A DNA stretch of 64,000 nucleotides from NCBI GenBank assembly GCA_020635075.1, contig JACKAM010000004.1:310001-374000 (forward strand), written 5' to 3'. Origin of the DNA: Pseudobdellovibrionaceae bacterium (GTDB lineage Bacteria > Bdellovibrionota > Bdellovibrionia > Bdellovibrionales > UBA1609). How positions within the stretch are numbered: the stretch's first letter is position 1; every line of letters begins with the position of its first letter. The notes below the pieces were generated by a model. The model did not search any database. It saw only the letters and a list, made by a program, of their open reading frames with translations, and had not been told where the DNA came from. Positions 1-8,593 of the stretch are shown piece after piece. Both the position numbers and the translations under genes were made by a program.

Positions 1-2
1 CC

Positions 3-1181
3 GATAAGCTTCTCTCTGAACTCCATAAAATTGATTCGGCCTATCAGTCGCCCATGTATCAATTGCTACTGGGTTACCTGTACCTAAAAAAACTGGAGTT
101 GAGCTTGGATGGCCTCGGGTTCTCCCAGGACCTTTTAGCTTCTTCCCACAAACATTTAATGCTGGCCTATGATTTGGGACGGGAAAACCGCAGGATTGCC
201 GCCTCGGCCTTATCCAATCTGGCCACTCTGCACTTTTTTGTCGCTAACTGGGGTTTGAGTCGTCGTTTCTTTGAACTCCGGGAGCCCTATGGATTTGTCG
301 ACAAAGAGGAAGAAGGACACTTCCGCTGGTTCTTTGCCCGAACTCTTTACCAATTGGCTGACGGCAAGGCGGCGGCCGAGCAAATGAGAAAGCTCCATAA
401 GGGAGCCGATCCCTCCATGCGGCCCCTATTGGAACAACAAATGGGGTTTTACCTGCTGGAGGCCGGACGCTATTCGGAGGCGGCAAAGTACTTGTCGGAC
501 TTTCTTAAGGGTAAGGGCCACAGCCAATGGAATCTAGCTAGAGCTCGATTGGCCTTGGCCTACTCATTAATGAAGGCCGCGACAGCCGGCAAAAAAGCTC
601 TTGGCGCAACCGAGAAAAACAAAATTGTTCAGCATCTTGACCGGGTTGTTGCGGATTCAAAGAGCCTCACTGTTGTGCCGGCTAAGGGTCGACAAAGAGT
701 GCAGCTCACGCCATTGCGAATTCGTCTTCTGGCAACGGGTCTCAAGGCTCAGTTGATTTCCGGAAGCAAACGGACTGAGAGTCTTAATGAGTTGGCTCGG
801 CAGCTGGAGGAGGTCAAATCTCAACTTAAAGATGTTTCCATGACTCCAGAAAATTGGTTGGTGTTTCGCCTAAAGGGGCAGTACCAGATGGCTGACCTGG
901 AGCACAGTCAGGGCAACAAGACTGGTGTTCATCAGATCCTGGATTCCTCATGGCCGCAGGTCGTTGAGTTGGCTGAAACCGTTGGTTATGGTTTTCACAC
1001 TCAGTTGATTGAGGCTCTGGTGGGCTACTGGGGTTTTGCCCGTCTGTCGGGTTACGAAGGTAAGACGAAGTCCGATGCTGAAAAGCTCACGCAAAATGTC
1101 TTAGCCAAAATGGCTGAAATGGAAGACCCCAGTGGCGTGGTGAAGCACCACTCCGGGCGAATTCAGCGGGTGATGAAGTAA
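3..1181 (+). CDS. TPR-like helical repeat protein (5' end outside window)
   Basis: The reading frame is open from base 3, so the gene starts before the window; an internal ATG lies at 54. About 392 codons are visible. The product is rich in paired helices of TPR type, for example around the stretch SAAKYLSDFLKG and the earlier YQLLLGYLYL and ALSNLATLHFF segments, with no catalytic motif that I recognise. TPR arrays usually act as protein-protein scaffolds. It ends 6 bp before the convergent lipoprotein gene. No signal peptide can be judged because the N terminus is missing. Function unknown; the TPR assignment rests on helix pattern and composition, not on a profile search. Confidence 0.75.
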   Translation, partial: DKLLSELHKIDSAYQSPMYQLLLGYLYLKKLELSLDGLGFSQDLLASSHKHLMLAYDLGRENRRIAASALSNLATLHFFVANWGLSRRFFELREPYGFVDKEEEGHFRWFFARTLYQLADGKAAAEQMRKLHKGADPSMRPLLEQQMGFYLLEAGRYSEAAKYLSDFLKGKGHSQWNLARARLALAYSLMKAATAGKKALGATEKNKIVQHLDRVVADSKSLTVVPAKGRQRVQLTPLRIRLLATGLKAQLISGSKRTESLNELARQLEEVKSQLKDVSMTPENWLVFRLKGQYQMADLEHSQGNKTGVHQILDSSWPQVVELAETVGYGFHTQLIEALVGYWGFARLSGYEGKTKSDAEKLTQNVLAKMAEMEDPSGVVKHHSGRIQRVMK

Positions 1182-1187
1182 CTTGTC

Positions 1188-1676
1188 TTAGTTATTTTGC
1201 GCGCCGGCGTTGATCCAGTCGACAATGGCGGTTTCTTCGCTGCTGGAAAGATTCTGGTCACTGAGGTGAACACTATAGGGAGTGCAGCCTGAGACTCCGG
1301 CAAAATTGCTGATGTGGTAAGTGCTAAAGAGAACCCCAGCGAGAAAGCTGGTCTGGGGAGTGGTGTTTACGATCTTGACCGATCCACAGGTGCCGACACT
1401 TGTTGCTCCAGTTACATTTTTGGTCGTCAAAGTGCTGTGGGCGAGAGCCTGGGTGGAGAAGTCCAATTGAACCCCGTCCGTGTCGTAGGCCGAGCCGCCA
1501 GGGGAGTGGCAGGAATGGCAATTATGGAAGCGCAGGATGTTAGTGTAAATACTGGAGAATTTCGAAGGATCGGTGGAACTCGGTTTTTCATCACCGCTAC
1601 AGCCCCAAAGGCCCAGAGCCATTAATCCACCGAAAACAATAACCAGACTTCTTTTGCTCATAAAACTCATCCTCAT
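1188..1676 (-). CDS. Lipoprotein with a c-type cytochrome-like CxxCH motif
   Basis: A 162-residue product. The N terminus has a basic start, a hydrophobic run and LWGC, which fits a lipoprotein signal peptide with the acylated Cys near residue 26. The mature part carries NCHSCH, a CxxCH haem c attachment motif, around residues 53-57, and two further Cys that could form a disulphide. Small single-haem domains of this kind often act as periplasmic electron carriers, but a Met axial ligand is not obvious. ATG codons occur at 1676, 1670 and 1661; the last would give a more typical start (MSKRS). It is convergent with the upstream TPR gene. Electron-transfer function is an inference from the motif alone. 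Confidence 0.7.
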   Translation of the reverse strand: MRMSFMSKRSLVIVFGGLMALGLWGCSGDEKPSSTDPSKFSSIYTNILRFHNCHSCHSPGGSAYDTDGVQLDFSTQALAHSTLTTKNVTGATSVGTCGSVKIVNTTPQTSFLAGVLFSTYHISNFAGVSGCTPYSVHLSDQNLSSSEETAIVDWINAGAQNN

Positions 1677-1766
1677 GGGGCGGTTTTACTTCAAATTTTA
1701 GGCCAAATTCAACCTGAAAGTGGCCTTGCCACGGAGGCAAAATAGATGTGATCCTCAATAGATACA

Positions 1767-3038
1767 ATGAAGCGCATTATTCTCTGGTCTGTTTTGTTTC
1801 TTTTCTGCCTGGAAGTCGCCATGCGCTTGGCCGGCTGGATTCTCATGTCGCCCACAAGAGAGATGAACCAGGGTGGGGGAGGGTTCCGAATCCTCGTCCT
1901 TGGGGAGTCCACCTCGGCTGAAGCATTCGCCGACACTAGTAAGGCGGCCTGGCCGCGGGTTTTGGAAAAGCTTCTCCGTGATGCCGGTCGAGACGTGAAG
2001 GTCATTAACAAGGCCCTTCCTGCGACCACCACCTCATTGATTGTTTCTCACCTGTCTCAACAGCTAGATGAAATTAAGCCTCAGCTGGTGATTTCCATGA
2101 TGGGGGTCAACGATGCAGGATACACGCGCTTTGTTGGTGATCCCACCGCCTGGAATCTATTTTGGAATCGAATTCGCCTGGTAAAACTCGTGCGCAGCCT
2201 AGTTGATCAGTACCAGCTTCGCTACCGATATCCTCAGGTTCGAGAAGGTTTGCCAGTATACAATCTCAAATCAAGCGAAGAAGGTGTTTTTCAACGACTA
2301 AGCAACCAATCCCTGTCAGTTGACCAGTTGTCAGTCGAGATCACTGATCAAGATCATCCACCATGTGGCGAAGCCAAGTTGTTGATTGATCTGGTGCAGA
2401 GAAACAAAGACGGAAAGAGTTTGAACGAAGATCAAACATTTTCCTTACTCAAACGTTCTCTGCAGCTGTGTCCACAATACAGTATGCTGCAAATGCTGAC
2501 TCTCATGGAGGCCAGAGAAATCAACAACTACCGCGGCTGTGGTCAATTGGCCAATGAACTTTTCAAATTTGGTCGTAACCTCCGCGACGATGTGATTATT
2601 GCTCTGGCAGATTGTTATTTCGGCAAATCTGAAGTTCCAGAACCTCTTCTCGATGTGATGAGGTATCGCGGTCTGGAGTTTGGAGATCCAAATACGGAGG
2701 ATATCGACCCTTCACAGGCTCGATCGCGCACCACTGACAAAAACTACCGCCGCGTTTACGCGATTTTAAGATCACGCGCCGTCCCCTGGATTATCATGCA
2801 GTACCCAACTCTACCCCTGCAGTCGCGGATAAAAATGTTCACTGAAGAAGAAGTCAGAACTTTGCCCATCTTTTTTGTCTCTAATGAAGAGAACTTCAAA
2901 AAGGTCCTTTCAGAGAAGCCCTATGACGAAGTCTTCAATGATCGGTTCGCCCGAACCTGGGGACACACCACCAACTACGGTCACGAACTCATCGCCCACC
3001 AAGTTCTCCCCGCCGTCCTCCAAGCCCTCAACAAATAA
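1767..3038 (+). CDS. SGNH/GDSL-hydrolase-like protein with a central helical insertion
   Basis: A 423-residue protein with an N-terminal hydrophobic segment (residues about 3-20, signal anchor). The SGNH fold is suggested by LVLGESTSAE (block I, GES instead of GDS, near residue 47), the Asn in INKALP, GVND (block III, near 115) and a C-terminal GHTTNYGHELIA segment that could supply the catalytic His. Between roughly residues 170 and 310 there is an extra, mostly helical Cys-containing region that splits the usual fold. SGNH enzymes commonly remove or add acyl groups on envelope glycans. It has its own short upstream region. Substrate unknown; the assignment to the superfamily is fairly safe, enzymatic activity less so. 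Confidence 0.7.
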   Translation: MKRIILWSVLFLFCLEVAMRLAGWILMSPTREMNQGGGGFRILVLGESTSAEAFADTSKAAWPRVLEKLLRDAGRDVKVINKALPATTTSLIVSHLSQQLDEIKPQLVISMMGVNDAGYTRFVGDPTAWNLFWNRIRLVKLVRSLVDQYQLRYRYPQVREGLPVYNLKSSEEGVFQRLSNQSLSVDQLSVEITDQDHPPCGEAKLLIDLVQRNKDGKSLNEDQTFSLLKRSLQLCPQYSMLQMLTLMEAREINNYRGCGQLANELFKFGRNLRDDVIIALADCYFGKSEVPEPLLDVMRYRGLEFGDPNTEDIDPSQARSRTTDKNYRRVYAILRSRAVPWIIMQYPTLPLQSRIKMFTEEEVRTLPIFFVSNEENFKKVLSEKPYDEVFNDRFARTWGHTTNYGHELIAHQVLPAVLQALNK

Positions 3039-3090
3039 GTTCGCGGAAATAAAGCTGGTGTGCAGCTGATGACTGTACAAAAAATACCTA

Positions 3091-3320
3091 ATTTAATTGT
3101 TGATCCGCAAAACTTGGGGCCGCCTTTGTCTGGGAATAGGTCCGGTTGCCGAGCCATTCTCCGTGAATCCGAATCCTCCACCGTCGCGCATGGGCGTATC
3201 CGAACTGCGGCAGCAATGCTGACGCAGTCCGAAGACGCGCCTGCGGCCGTAAGGTGCGTGAGGATTTACGGAGAATGGTCGGCAGAGGGCCAGTTTCACT
3301 GACAAAGGATTTTGCGGATT
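3091..3320. repeat. Large imperfect palindrome P1 (copy of the P1/P2 family)
   Basis: Outer arms ATCCGCAAAA (3103) and TTTTGCGGAT pair, then CCATTCTCCGTGAATCC pairs with the region around 3260-3275, and the centre is ACTGCGGCAG / CTGACGCAGT at 3204-3228. Read on the minus strand, it aligns along most of its length with P2 at 29690-29956. It fills nearly all of the 319 bp between the SGNH gene and the first flagellin, and no ORF in it is credible. Confidence 0.85.
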
Positions 3321-3348
3321 AAAAAAGCCCCGGTCTCCGACCGGGGCT
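3321..3348 (-). terminator. Rho-independent terminator of the first flagellin gene
   Basis: On the minus strand a perfect 10-bp stem AGCCCCGGTC / GACCGGGGCT with a 3-base loop is followed by six T residues. It begins 9 bp past the flagellin stop codon. Confidence 0.93.
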
Positions 3349-3357
3349 CCGCGATCA

Positions 3358-4191
3358 CTAGGCGAGTAGTTTCAAGGCAACCTGCTGGATGCTGTTGGCT
3401 TGACTGAGAACCGAAACTCCAGCCTGGGTCAGGATTGAGTTTCGTGTCAGCTCGGCCGACTCCGCAGCAATGTCCGCATCCCGAATTCGGGAATTGGCTG
3501 CCGACAGGTTCTCGTGGGCGATGTTCAGGTTATTAATCGTCGACTGCAGTCTGTTCTGCATGGCGCCGAAGTTGGCCCGCATCGCATTCACCGAGATCAT
3601 TCCTTGGTCCACCACATCGATACTGGACTGTGCCTGTTCCTTTGTGGAGACCGACTCGGCGGTCATCCCGAGAGCTTCCAGGGTGGCGTTGGCTGCCGAG
3701 GTGTTAAACGAGATCCGGTCTTTGAAGGGATCATTATGCACACCCACTTGGATGTCGATGATCCCGCCGCTTCCGTTTAGCAAATCGTAGCCGTTGAACG
3801 CAGTCACTTCTGAAACCCGCTGAATCTCAGATTTCAGTTGCTGATACTCGACGTCCAAGAACTTTCTCTCCACATCCCCAATGGTGTCTGAAGATGCTTG
3901 GATTGCCAGTTCGCGGAGTCGGATCAACATATTGCTGACCTCGTTCAGTCCGCCTTCCGCAATTTGTACCAATGATACTCCATCATTGGAGTTGCGGTTT
4001 GCCTGTCCCAAGCCGCGAATTTGGGCCCGCAGGTTTTCGCTGATCGCGAGTCCGGCGGCGTCGTCGGCGGCTTGGTTGATTCGGTAACCCGAACTCAAGC
4101 GTGCCAGTGACTGATCCAATGCACGGTTGGTGTTGACCAAATTTTTCTGGGCGTTGAGTGACGCCACATTGGTCGTTATTCTGAGTGCCAT
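3358..4191 (-). CDS. fliC: Flagellin (short, D0/D1 only)
   Basis: A 277-residue flagellin, the subunit of the filament. The conserved N-terminal D0/D1 region begins MALRITTNVASLNAQ and includes LSSGYRINQAADDAAGLAI; the C-terminal D1/D0 region has RIRDADIAAESAELTRN and ends in ALKLLA. There is no variable D2/D3 insertion, as in many Bdellovibrio-type flagellins. The ATG has a strong AAGGAGG site 7-9 bases upstream and follows a four-codon leader ORF. A perfect terminator follows the gene. It is a close paralogue of the next flagellin; the gap between the two is unusually long (about 660 bp), so the gene probably has its own promoter. Confidence 0.97.
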   Translation of the reverse strand: MALRITTNVASLNAQKNLVNTNRALDQSLARLSSGYRINQAADDAAGLAISENLRAQIRGLGQANRNSNDGVSLVQIAEGGLNEVSNMLIRLRELAIQASSDTIGDVERKFLDVEYQQLKSEIQRVSEVTAFNGYDLLNGSGGIIDIQVGVHNDPFKDRISFNTSAANATLEALGMTAESVSTKEQAQSSIDVVDQGMISVNAMRANFGAMQNRLQSTINNLNIAHENLSAANSRIRDADIAAESAELTRNSILTQAGVSVLSQANSIQQVALKLLA

Positions 4192-4850
4192 TGTTATCCT
4201 CCTTGCATGGCTGATCCTCCTTGATTAGCTGCCATCCGTTGGCTTATGAGCACATTCTGTACTCAATGGTTAAACTCGTGAGTGCTTCCCAATGAAGTCA
4301 CTCATCACTCTCGGGCCTGACGTCAATCAATAGACGAGAGTACCCAATAACGGATCGGAATTTTTTCCCTTGATCTCGAGTCCAGTTTTTATGAGGAGTT
4401 TTTTCTTTTCAGCTGCAGGAGATTTTTCCTGCTCTTGCCCTGGCTGTTGATAAGAAGAAACAACTAACCTTTGAGTGTACAGAGAACCATTTTGATCACC
4501 ACTCATCACTTCATCTGTGATGCGCTGTCATCATCGTTGTCTCTTTCTGCCAACTTCTTGAGGTGGGCAGAGTTATTCTCAACATCTCCAACCCCGTTCA
4601 TAGGTTGGACCATTTTTGTCTCTTCATTCTCCCATGACCTGCCAGAGTCATGAAGTACTCTCCTGCTATTGGCATTTCTCCACCAAATTTGGAAGTCGCC
4701 GCCTTTTACGGGGCGACCCCCCGCAGGAAACAGTGTTCGTTCATTCAGTTACCCACCGACATATTGCCGGGGCGGTGAGTTTGGGTCGACACCCGTATCT
4801 CACCAGTGAGCTAAAGTTCGTGAACTAAGGTTCACTCAGCTAATCAGGGA
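4192..4850. other. Long intergenic region between the two flagellin genes
   Basis: No convincing gene lies in this 659-bp gap. On the minus strand there is a 59-codon ORF at 4506-4327 (charged, Lys/Glu/Gln-rich, no recognised domain, weak ribosome binding site) and, in another frame just upstream, a 35-codon ORF ending near 4514. Reading across a single frameshift would join them into a protein of about 95 residues, so a small or decayed gene is possible. A GC-rich hairpin (GTCGCC / GGCGAC) lies near 4695-4725. No clear sigma-28 promoter for the first flagellin was found; the best match, GCTCATAA near 4250, has poor -35 spacing. Confidence 0.4.
4194..4208 (-). promoter_or_regulatory. Four-codon leader ORF (MQGG-stop) overlapping the flagellin ribosome binding site
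   Basis: Minus strand: AAGGAGG at 4222-4216, a 7-base gap, then ATG CAA GGA GGA TAA, which ends two bases before the flagellin ATG. The codons CAA-GGA-GGA are themselves the Shine-Dalgarno sequence of the flagellin gene. A ribosome translating the leader would cover that site. Whether the leader is translated is unknown. Confidence 0.5.
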
Positions 4851-4858
4851 TTAGCTGA
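4820..4858 (-). terminator. Tandem hairpins over the stop codon of the second flagellin
   Basis: TCAGCTAATC (4836-4845) pairs perfectly with GATTAGCTGA (4849-4858) across a 3-base loop and includes the TAA stop. A second hairpin, GTGAAC / GTTCAC with a 4-base loop, occupies 4820-4835. There is no T run, so this may be an mRNA-stabilising or processing structure rather than a classic terminator. Confidence 0.55.
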
Positions 4859-5696
4859 ATGACCGGTTCAAGAGACCCAGTGCGACTTGCGCTGACTGAT
4901 TCGCTTGTGCAAGGACAGAAGTGCCTGCGTTCAACAGAATGTTATTTCTGGTGAGTTCGGCAGTTTCTTCGGCCACATCCACGTCACGAATTCGGCTATT
5001 CGCGGCAGACATGTTCTCGACGGACACAGCTAGGTTGTTCAGGGTCGACTGCAGACGGTTTTGGATGGCACCAAAGTCCGCACGCATGGCCGAAACACTG
5101 ACAATAGCTGAGTCGATCGCACTTAACGTGTTCTGCGCGGAAGCCTTGTCGGCCACGCTCGTCAAGTTGACCCCAAGGGCTGCCGCATTGGCATCCGCTT
5201 TGGAAGCGTCAAAACTCAATCTATCAATATTGGGATCGTTTTTGGTTCCCACTTGGAAATCCAAGATGGAGCCGGTTCCACTCAAGAGCTGAGTGCCATT
5301 GAACTCGGTGCCATCGGCGATCCGGTCGATTTCCGAAACCAGCTGATCGTATTCCACGTTTAGGAATTGTCGTTCCACTGGTCCGATGGTGTCTGAAGCA
5401 GCTTGCACTGCCAATTCACGCAATCGAATCAGGATGGAGCTGATTTCGTTAAGGCCCCCTTCCGCCACCTGGACCAGTGAAACACCGTCCTGGGCGTTCC
5501 GCGAGGCTTGCTTTAAGCCGCGGACCTGAGCCTTAAGGTTTTCTGATATGGCGAGTCCGGCGGCGTCGTCACCAGCCCGGTTAATCCGGTAACCCGATGA
5601 CAAGCGTTCCAGACTCTTGTCGAGTGCTAGCTTGGTGCCCGTCAGATTCCTCTGGGCATTCAAACTAGCCGTATTGGTATTGATCCTTAAACCCAT
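4851..5696 (-). CDS. fliC: Flagellin (short, D0/D1 only)
   Basis: A flagellin of 281 residues from the chosen start, MGLRINTNTASLNAQ. The usual N-terminal (LSSGYRINRAGDDAAGLAI) and C-terminal (RIRDVDVAEETAELTRN) signatures are present and the D2/D3 region is absent. The frame is open further upstream (to 5783), but the ATG at 5696 has an ideal AAGGAGGAGG site and gives the universal flagellin N terminus. A sigma-28 type promoter lies about 90-115 bp upstream. It is a paralogue of the flagellin at 3358-4191 and probably forms another part of the same filament. Tandem hairpins overlap its stop codon. Confidence 0.97.
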   Translation of the reverse strand: MGLRINTNTASLNAQRNLTGTKLALDKSLERLSSGYRINRAGDDAAGLAISENLKAQVRGLKQASRNAQDGVSLVQVAEGGLNEISSILIRLRELAVQAASDTIGPVERQFLNVEYDQLVSEIDRIADGTEFNGTQLLSGTGSILDFQVGTKNDPNIDRLSFDASKADANAAALGVNLTSVADKASAQNTLSAIDSAIVSVSAMRADFGAIQNRLQSTLNNLAVSVENMSAANSRIRDVDVAEETAELTRNNILLNAGTSVLAQANQSAQVALGLLNRSFS

Positions 5697-5784
5697 TTTC
5701 CTCCTCCTTGAAGAACAAGGCATCGTTCCTTGATGCCAGCGGATCACTCCTGTAATCCGAGGGTTGTCTCTTTTCTCTCCCAAT

Positions 5785-5811
5785 TGATCGGCGTCTCATT
5801 GTGAGGCTTGA
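5785..5811 (-). promoter_or_regulatory. Sigma-28 (FliA) type promoter of the second flagellin
   Basis: On the minus strand TCAAGCCT (5811-5804), an 11-base spacer and GCCGATCA (5792-5785). This matches the flagellar sigma-28 consensus TAAAGTTT-N11-GCCGATAA at most -10 positions with exact spacing, and it sits upstream of a flagellin gene. Confidence 0.75.
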
Positions 5812-5931
5812 GTCAAAACGAGAAAAACTGGACCTTCACCTAGTGCGCCGGGTCAGGGTTTTCTCGCCGACCTAGTGGTTGAATTGGTCGTAAAATACTG
5901 ATTTCATGAACTTTGCTCTGGGGGATGGCTC

Positions 5932-7323
5932 TTGGCCGAAGATAAGAAAAAAGACAACTACGAGACCTATGATTTCAAGCCCGATATCGGCGATCGTGTG
6001 TCTCCGACCTTTTGTGCCCTGGCCTGGCTTCATCGCTTTACTAATATCGCTGGAGAAGTTCAGCTTTGCTGTGTGGCTGAAGAGTACGACAGTGATATCT
6101 TGGACAGTAAGGGTATCAAGATGAACCTGGATCGGGTTCAAGATGATGAGACCATCATGAACTCACAGTGGATGAAGGACCTTCGTCTAAAGATGCTCAA
6201 AGGGGAATGGCCTTCCTATTGTGAACGTTGTCGTTTGACTGAAGCAGGGGGCGGCTTTAGTCGCCGTCAGTTTGAAAATGCTGGGAATTCTCGCTTTATA
6301 ACTAAACTCATTAATGACACCAAGTCTGATGGCACAATCAACGTTCAGGTACGATCAGTAGATTTTCGTTTGGGGAATTTGTGCAACTTGGCATGCCGAA
6401 TGTGCACCCCCCGATCTTCGTCCAAATGGGTGCGTGACTGGCCAAAGGTGGACCAGGATTGGTTTGGAAAGACTGAGCAGGAGTTGGAGCAGTATCGACG
6501 CTATCGTTATTACGAAAACCCCAAGGTTTGGGAGAACTTTAAAAAGCAGGTTCCCTATCTTCGTCACCTCCACTTTGCCGGAGGTGAGCCCATGATTGTG
6601 CCCCAAATGGTCGAGGCCTTGAAAACCTGCATTGATTCCGGCAATGCGGGCAATATGTCTTTGACCTACAATACCAACGTCATGCTCATTCCCGACGAAG
6701 TTAAGGAGCTGTGGCAGAAGTTTGGCTATGTGCGCATTTACGCCAGCATTGATGCCTTCGGAAAGCTAAACGACTACATTCGTCACCCATCCAAGTGGGA
6801 GGTCATCAGTCGAAATCTTGAGGACCTGGAGGCTAATTTTGACAAGTACCACTTGCGCCAGGTCCTAGTGATGAGCACGGTTCAAGTTTATAACATCACT
6901 CAAGTGGGAGACTTATTTACCTACTTGCGTGAAAATTTTGAGCGCATCACTCCAGTCCCTCATTTGATTAATCTCCATCATCCCCATCACTACAGGACGC
7001 AAATTCTCCCTCCAGAGCTCAAGGCCTTGGCCAAAGAGAGGTTGATGGAACATAAGATATTGGCTAAGGAAAAAATGCTCAGCATCCCTCGTATGCATCG
7101 GTTCTTGTTTTATCTGGAAGCCATGGATGAAGCCGTTCACTTCATGGAAAGTGAGGATCGACAGGATTTGTTGCCTGAGTTCTTGAGGTCGGCACTTTCA
7201 AAAGATCGTTTTCGCGGAGAGAACATGTTTGAGCTTCTTCCGGAATTTGAAGTGCTCAAAAAATGGTTGCCTCAAAATTTTGACAAATCAGTTCGTCAAG
7301 GGGCTCCTTCAGTAAATCTATAG
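5932..7323 (+). CDS. Radical SAM protein with N-terminal twitch domain
   Basis: A 463-residue protein. Residues 1-110 hold a twitch/SPASM-like auxiliary cluster domain with Cys at 28, 46, 47, 97 and 100 (FCALAW, QLCC, SYCERC). The radical SAM core follows with CNLACRMC at 151-158 and the SAM-binding HFAGGEP motif near 222. This order resembles the family known as twitch domain-containing (N-terminal) radical SAM. Such enzymes use a 4Fe-4S cluster and SAM to start radical chemistry; the substrate is unknown. The start is TTG at 5932, preceded by a GGGGG site; an ATG at 5925 is in a different frame. It is followed 14 bp later by an SGNH-like gene, so the two probably form an operon. Confidence 0.85.
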   Translation: MAEDKKKDNYETYDFKPDIGDRVSPTFCALAWLHRFTNIAGEVQLCCVAEEYDSDILDSKGIKMNLDRVQDDETIMNSQWMKDLRLKMLKGEWPSYCERCRLTEAGGGFSRRQFENAGNSRFITKLINDTKSDGTINVQVRSVDFRLGNLCNLACRMCTPRSSSKWVRDWPKVDQDWFGKTEQELEQYRRYRYYENPKVWENFKKQVPYLRHLHFAGGEPMIVPQMVEALKTCIDSGNAGNMSLTYNTNVMLIPDEVKELWQKFGYVRIYASIDAFGKLNDYIRHPSKWEVISRNLEDLEANFDKYHLRQVLVMSTVQVYNITQVGDLFTYLRENFERITPVPHLINLHHPHHYRTQILPPELKALAKERLMEHKILAKEKMLSIPRMHRFLFYLEAMDEAVHFMESEDRQDLLPEFLRSALSKDRFRGENMFELLPEFEVLKKWLPQNFDKSVRQGAPSVNL

Positions 7324-7337
7324 TTGGATAACCTTTC

Positions 7338-8573
7338 ATGCTTGGGCGCAGACCATTTCACAACTTTGTTTTGCTTATAGGATCCGTTGTTCTAACGTTG
7401 GCACTGGCTGAATTGAGCATCCGGGGATACTTTACCATTTCTGGCGGAGCGCCCGAGGGGGCGAAGAGCCTGTTTAACAAAATCAGCATGATTGATCTGA
7501 AGGGGGAAAGCGAATGTTCCGGTACAGGATCAGAAGTTATTCCCCATCCTTACTTTGCCTTCACCAAGAACCCATATCATCCGTGCAACAGGCGCGGGTC
7601 CACTACAAATCGGCATGGATTCCTTAACCCTTCTGAATTTCCAGAATTTAATGAGGATACACACTTTGACATTGTACTATTGGGTGGTTCCGTGGCCTCC
7701 ATTATGGCACTTGGTTGGGATCATAAAGATCGAGCGGCCAACTATATCGAAAAAATCCTTAACGATAGATTTCAGCCACCTCATGGTCAGTCTTTTCGAG
7801 TTTACAATGGCGGCATGGATGGTGGCAGTCAGCCCTTACAAAATGCGGTACTGATGAATTTGGGTGAACGGTTTGATGGGGTGATAATCATCGATGGCTA
7901 TAACGAGAGCCTGCATTCCAACCATTTTCTTATGGGAACTCCGGCAATTGGGCTGTACCTGGATGGATTTAAGACTTTAAACAATCAGGTAAACGCCGGA
8001 TTAATGGTCAAATTGGCAAAGATATTGCGTTCAAATTCCGCATTTAGCTGGTCTTATCTGGCCGGGTCACTTCACGGGTCACTGCTAAATTTGAGTGTTC
8101 ACTACGAGATGAACCAGTTAGCTGAAGACCTTGAGAAGATTTATTATGGTGCTGCTCAGCCGCCGGCGACCTGGTCAAAAGAGGATTTGCATTCCTATAA
8201 CGCTGAAAAATACGCTCAACTGACCTTGATGGCCCAGTCTATGAGCAATGTGATGGGTCTAAAGTTTGCTCACTTTCTGCAGCCCATAAGATGGCTCTAT
8301 AAGCCCCTCACCGAAAGGGAAAGGTCTTTTCAGAAGTATTGTGAGGTTGAGTTCTACCAAAAAATGGAAGACGCTCTGAGGATGGCTCGCGAGACCAAGG
8401 GATTACAAACCTTTAGCCTCTTGAAGCTCCTGGAAGGCAATGCCAACGAATTCTATGGCGACCACATTCACTTTAAGTTTTCCGATGACGGACAAAACGA
8501 AGGCAATCGTTTGATGGCCGAGGCCATTGTCAAAGAGCTGGAAAAGGTCTGGGCCCTTCAGCCCAATCAATAG
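7338..8573 (+). CDS. Membrane-anchored SGNH-hydrolase-like protein
   Basis: A 411-residue protein with one N-terminal membrane anchor (residues about 8-28). The following domain has SGNH-type features: VLLGGSVAS (block I-like, Ser in GGS), YNGGMDGGSQP (block II-like), IIDGYNES (block III-like with Asn) and a C-terminal GDHIHFKFSDDGQ segment giving the Asp and His of the DxxH motif. These proteins often handle acyl or carbohydrate esters in surface polysaccharide clusters. It starts 14 bp after the radical SAM gene. It differs from the other SGNH-like protein at 1767-3038 in lacking the internal helical insertion. Substrate unknown. Confidence 0.7.
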   Translation: MLGRRPFHNFVLLIGSVVLTLALAELSIRGYFTISGGAPEGAKSLFNKISMIDLKGESECSGTGSEVIPHPYFAFTKNPYHPCNRRGSTTNRHGFLNPSEFPEFNEDTHFDIVLLGGSVASIMALGWDHKDRAANYIEKILNDRFQPPHGQSFRVYNGGMDGGSQPLQNAVLMNLGERFDGVIIIDGYNESLHSNHFLMGTPAIGLYLDGFKTLNNQVNAGLMVKLAKILRSNSAFSWSYLAGSLHGSLLNLSVHYEMNQLAEDLEKIYYGAAQPPATWSKEDLHSYNAEKYAQLTLMAQSMSNVMGLKFAHFLQPIRWLYKPLTERERSFQKYCEVEFYQKMEDALRMARETKGLQTFSLLKLLEGNANEFYGDHIHFKFSDDGQNEGNRLMAEAIVKELEKVWALQPNQ

Positions 8574-8593
8574 GGCCGATTTGAATAAATGGA

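Noticed and set aside
4327..4506. A 59-codon minus-strand ORF between the two flagellin genes, possibly joined by frameshift to a 35-codon ORF upstream
   Set aside because: No recognised family, weak ribosome binding site and biased charged composition. I kept it only as a note in the intergenic entry.
5697..5783. Longer start for the second flagellin (to 5783)
   Set aside because: The extra residues are absent from all flagellins, the sigma-28 promoter overlaps this region, and the ATG at 5696 has a perfect ribosome binding site.
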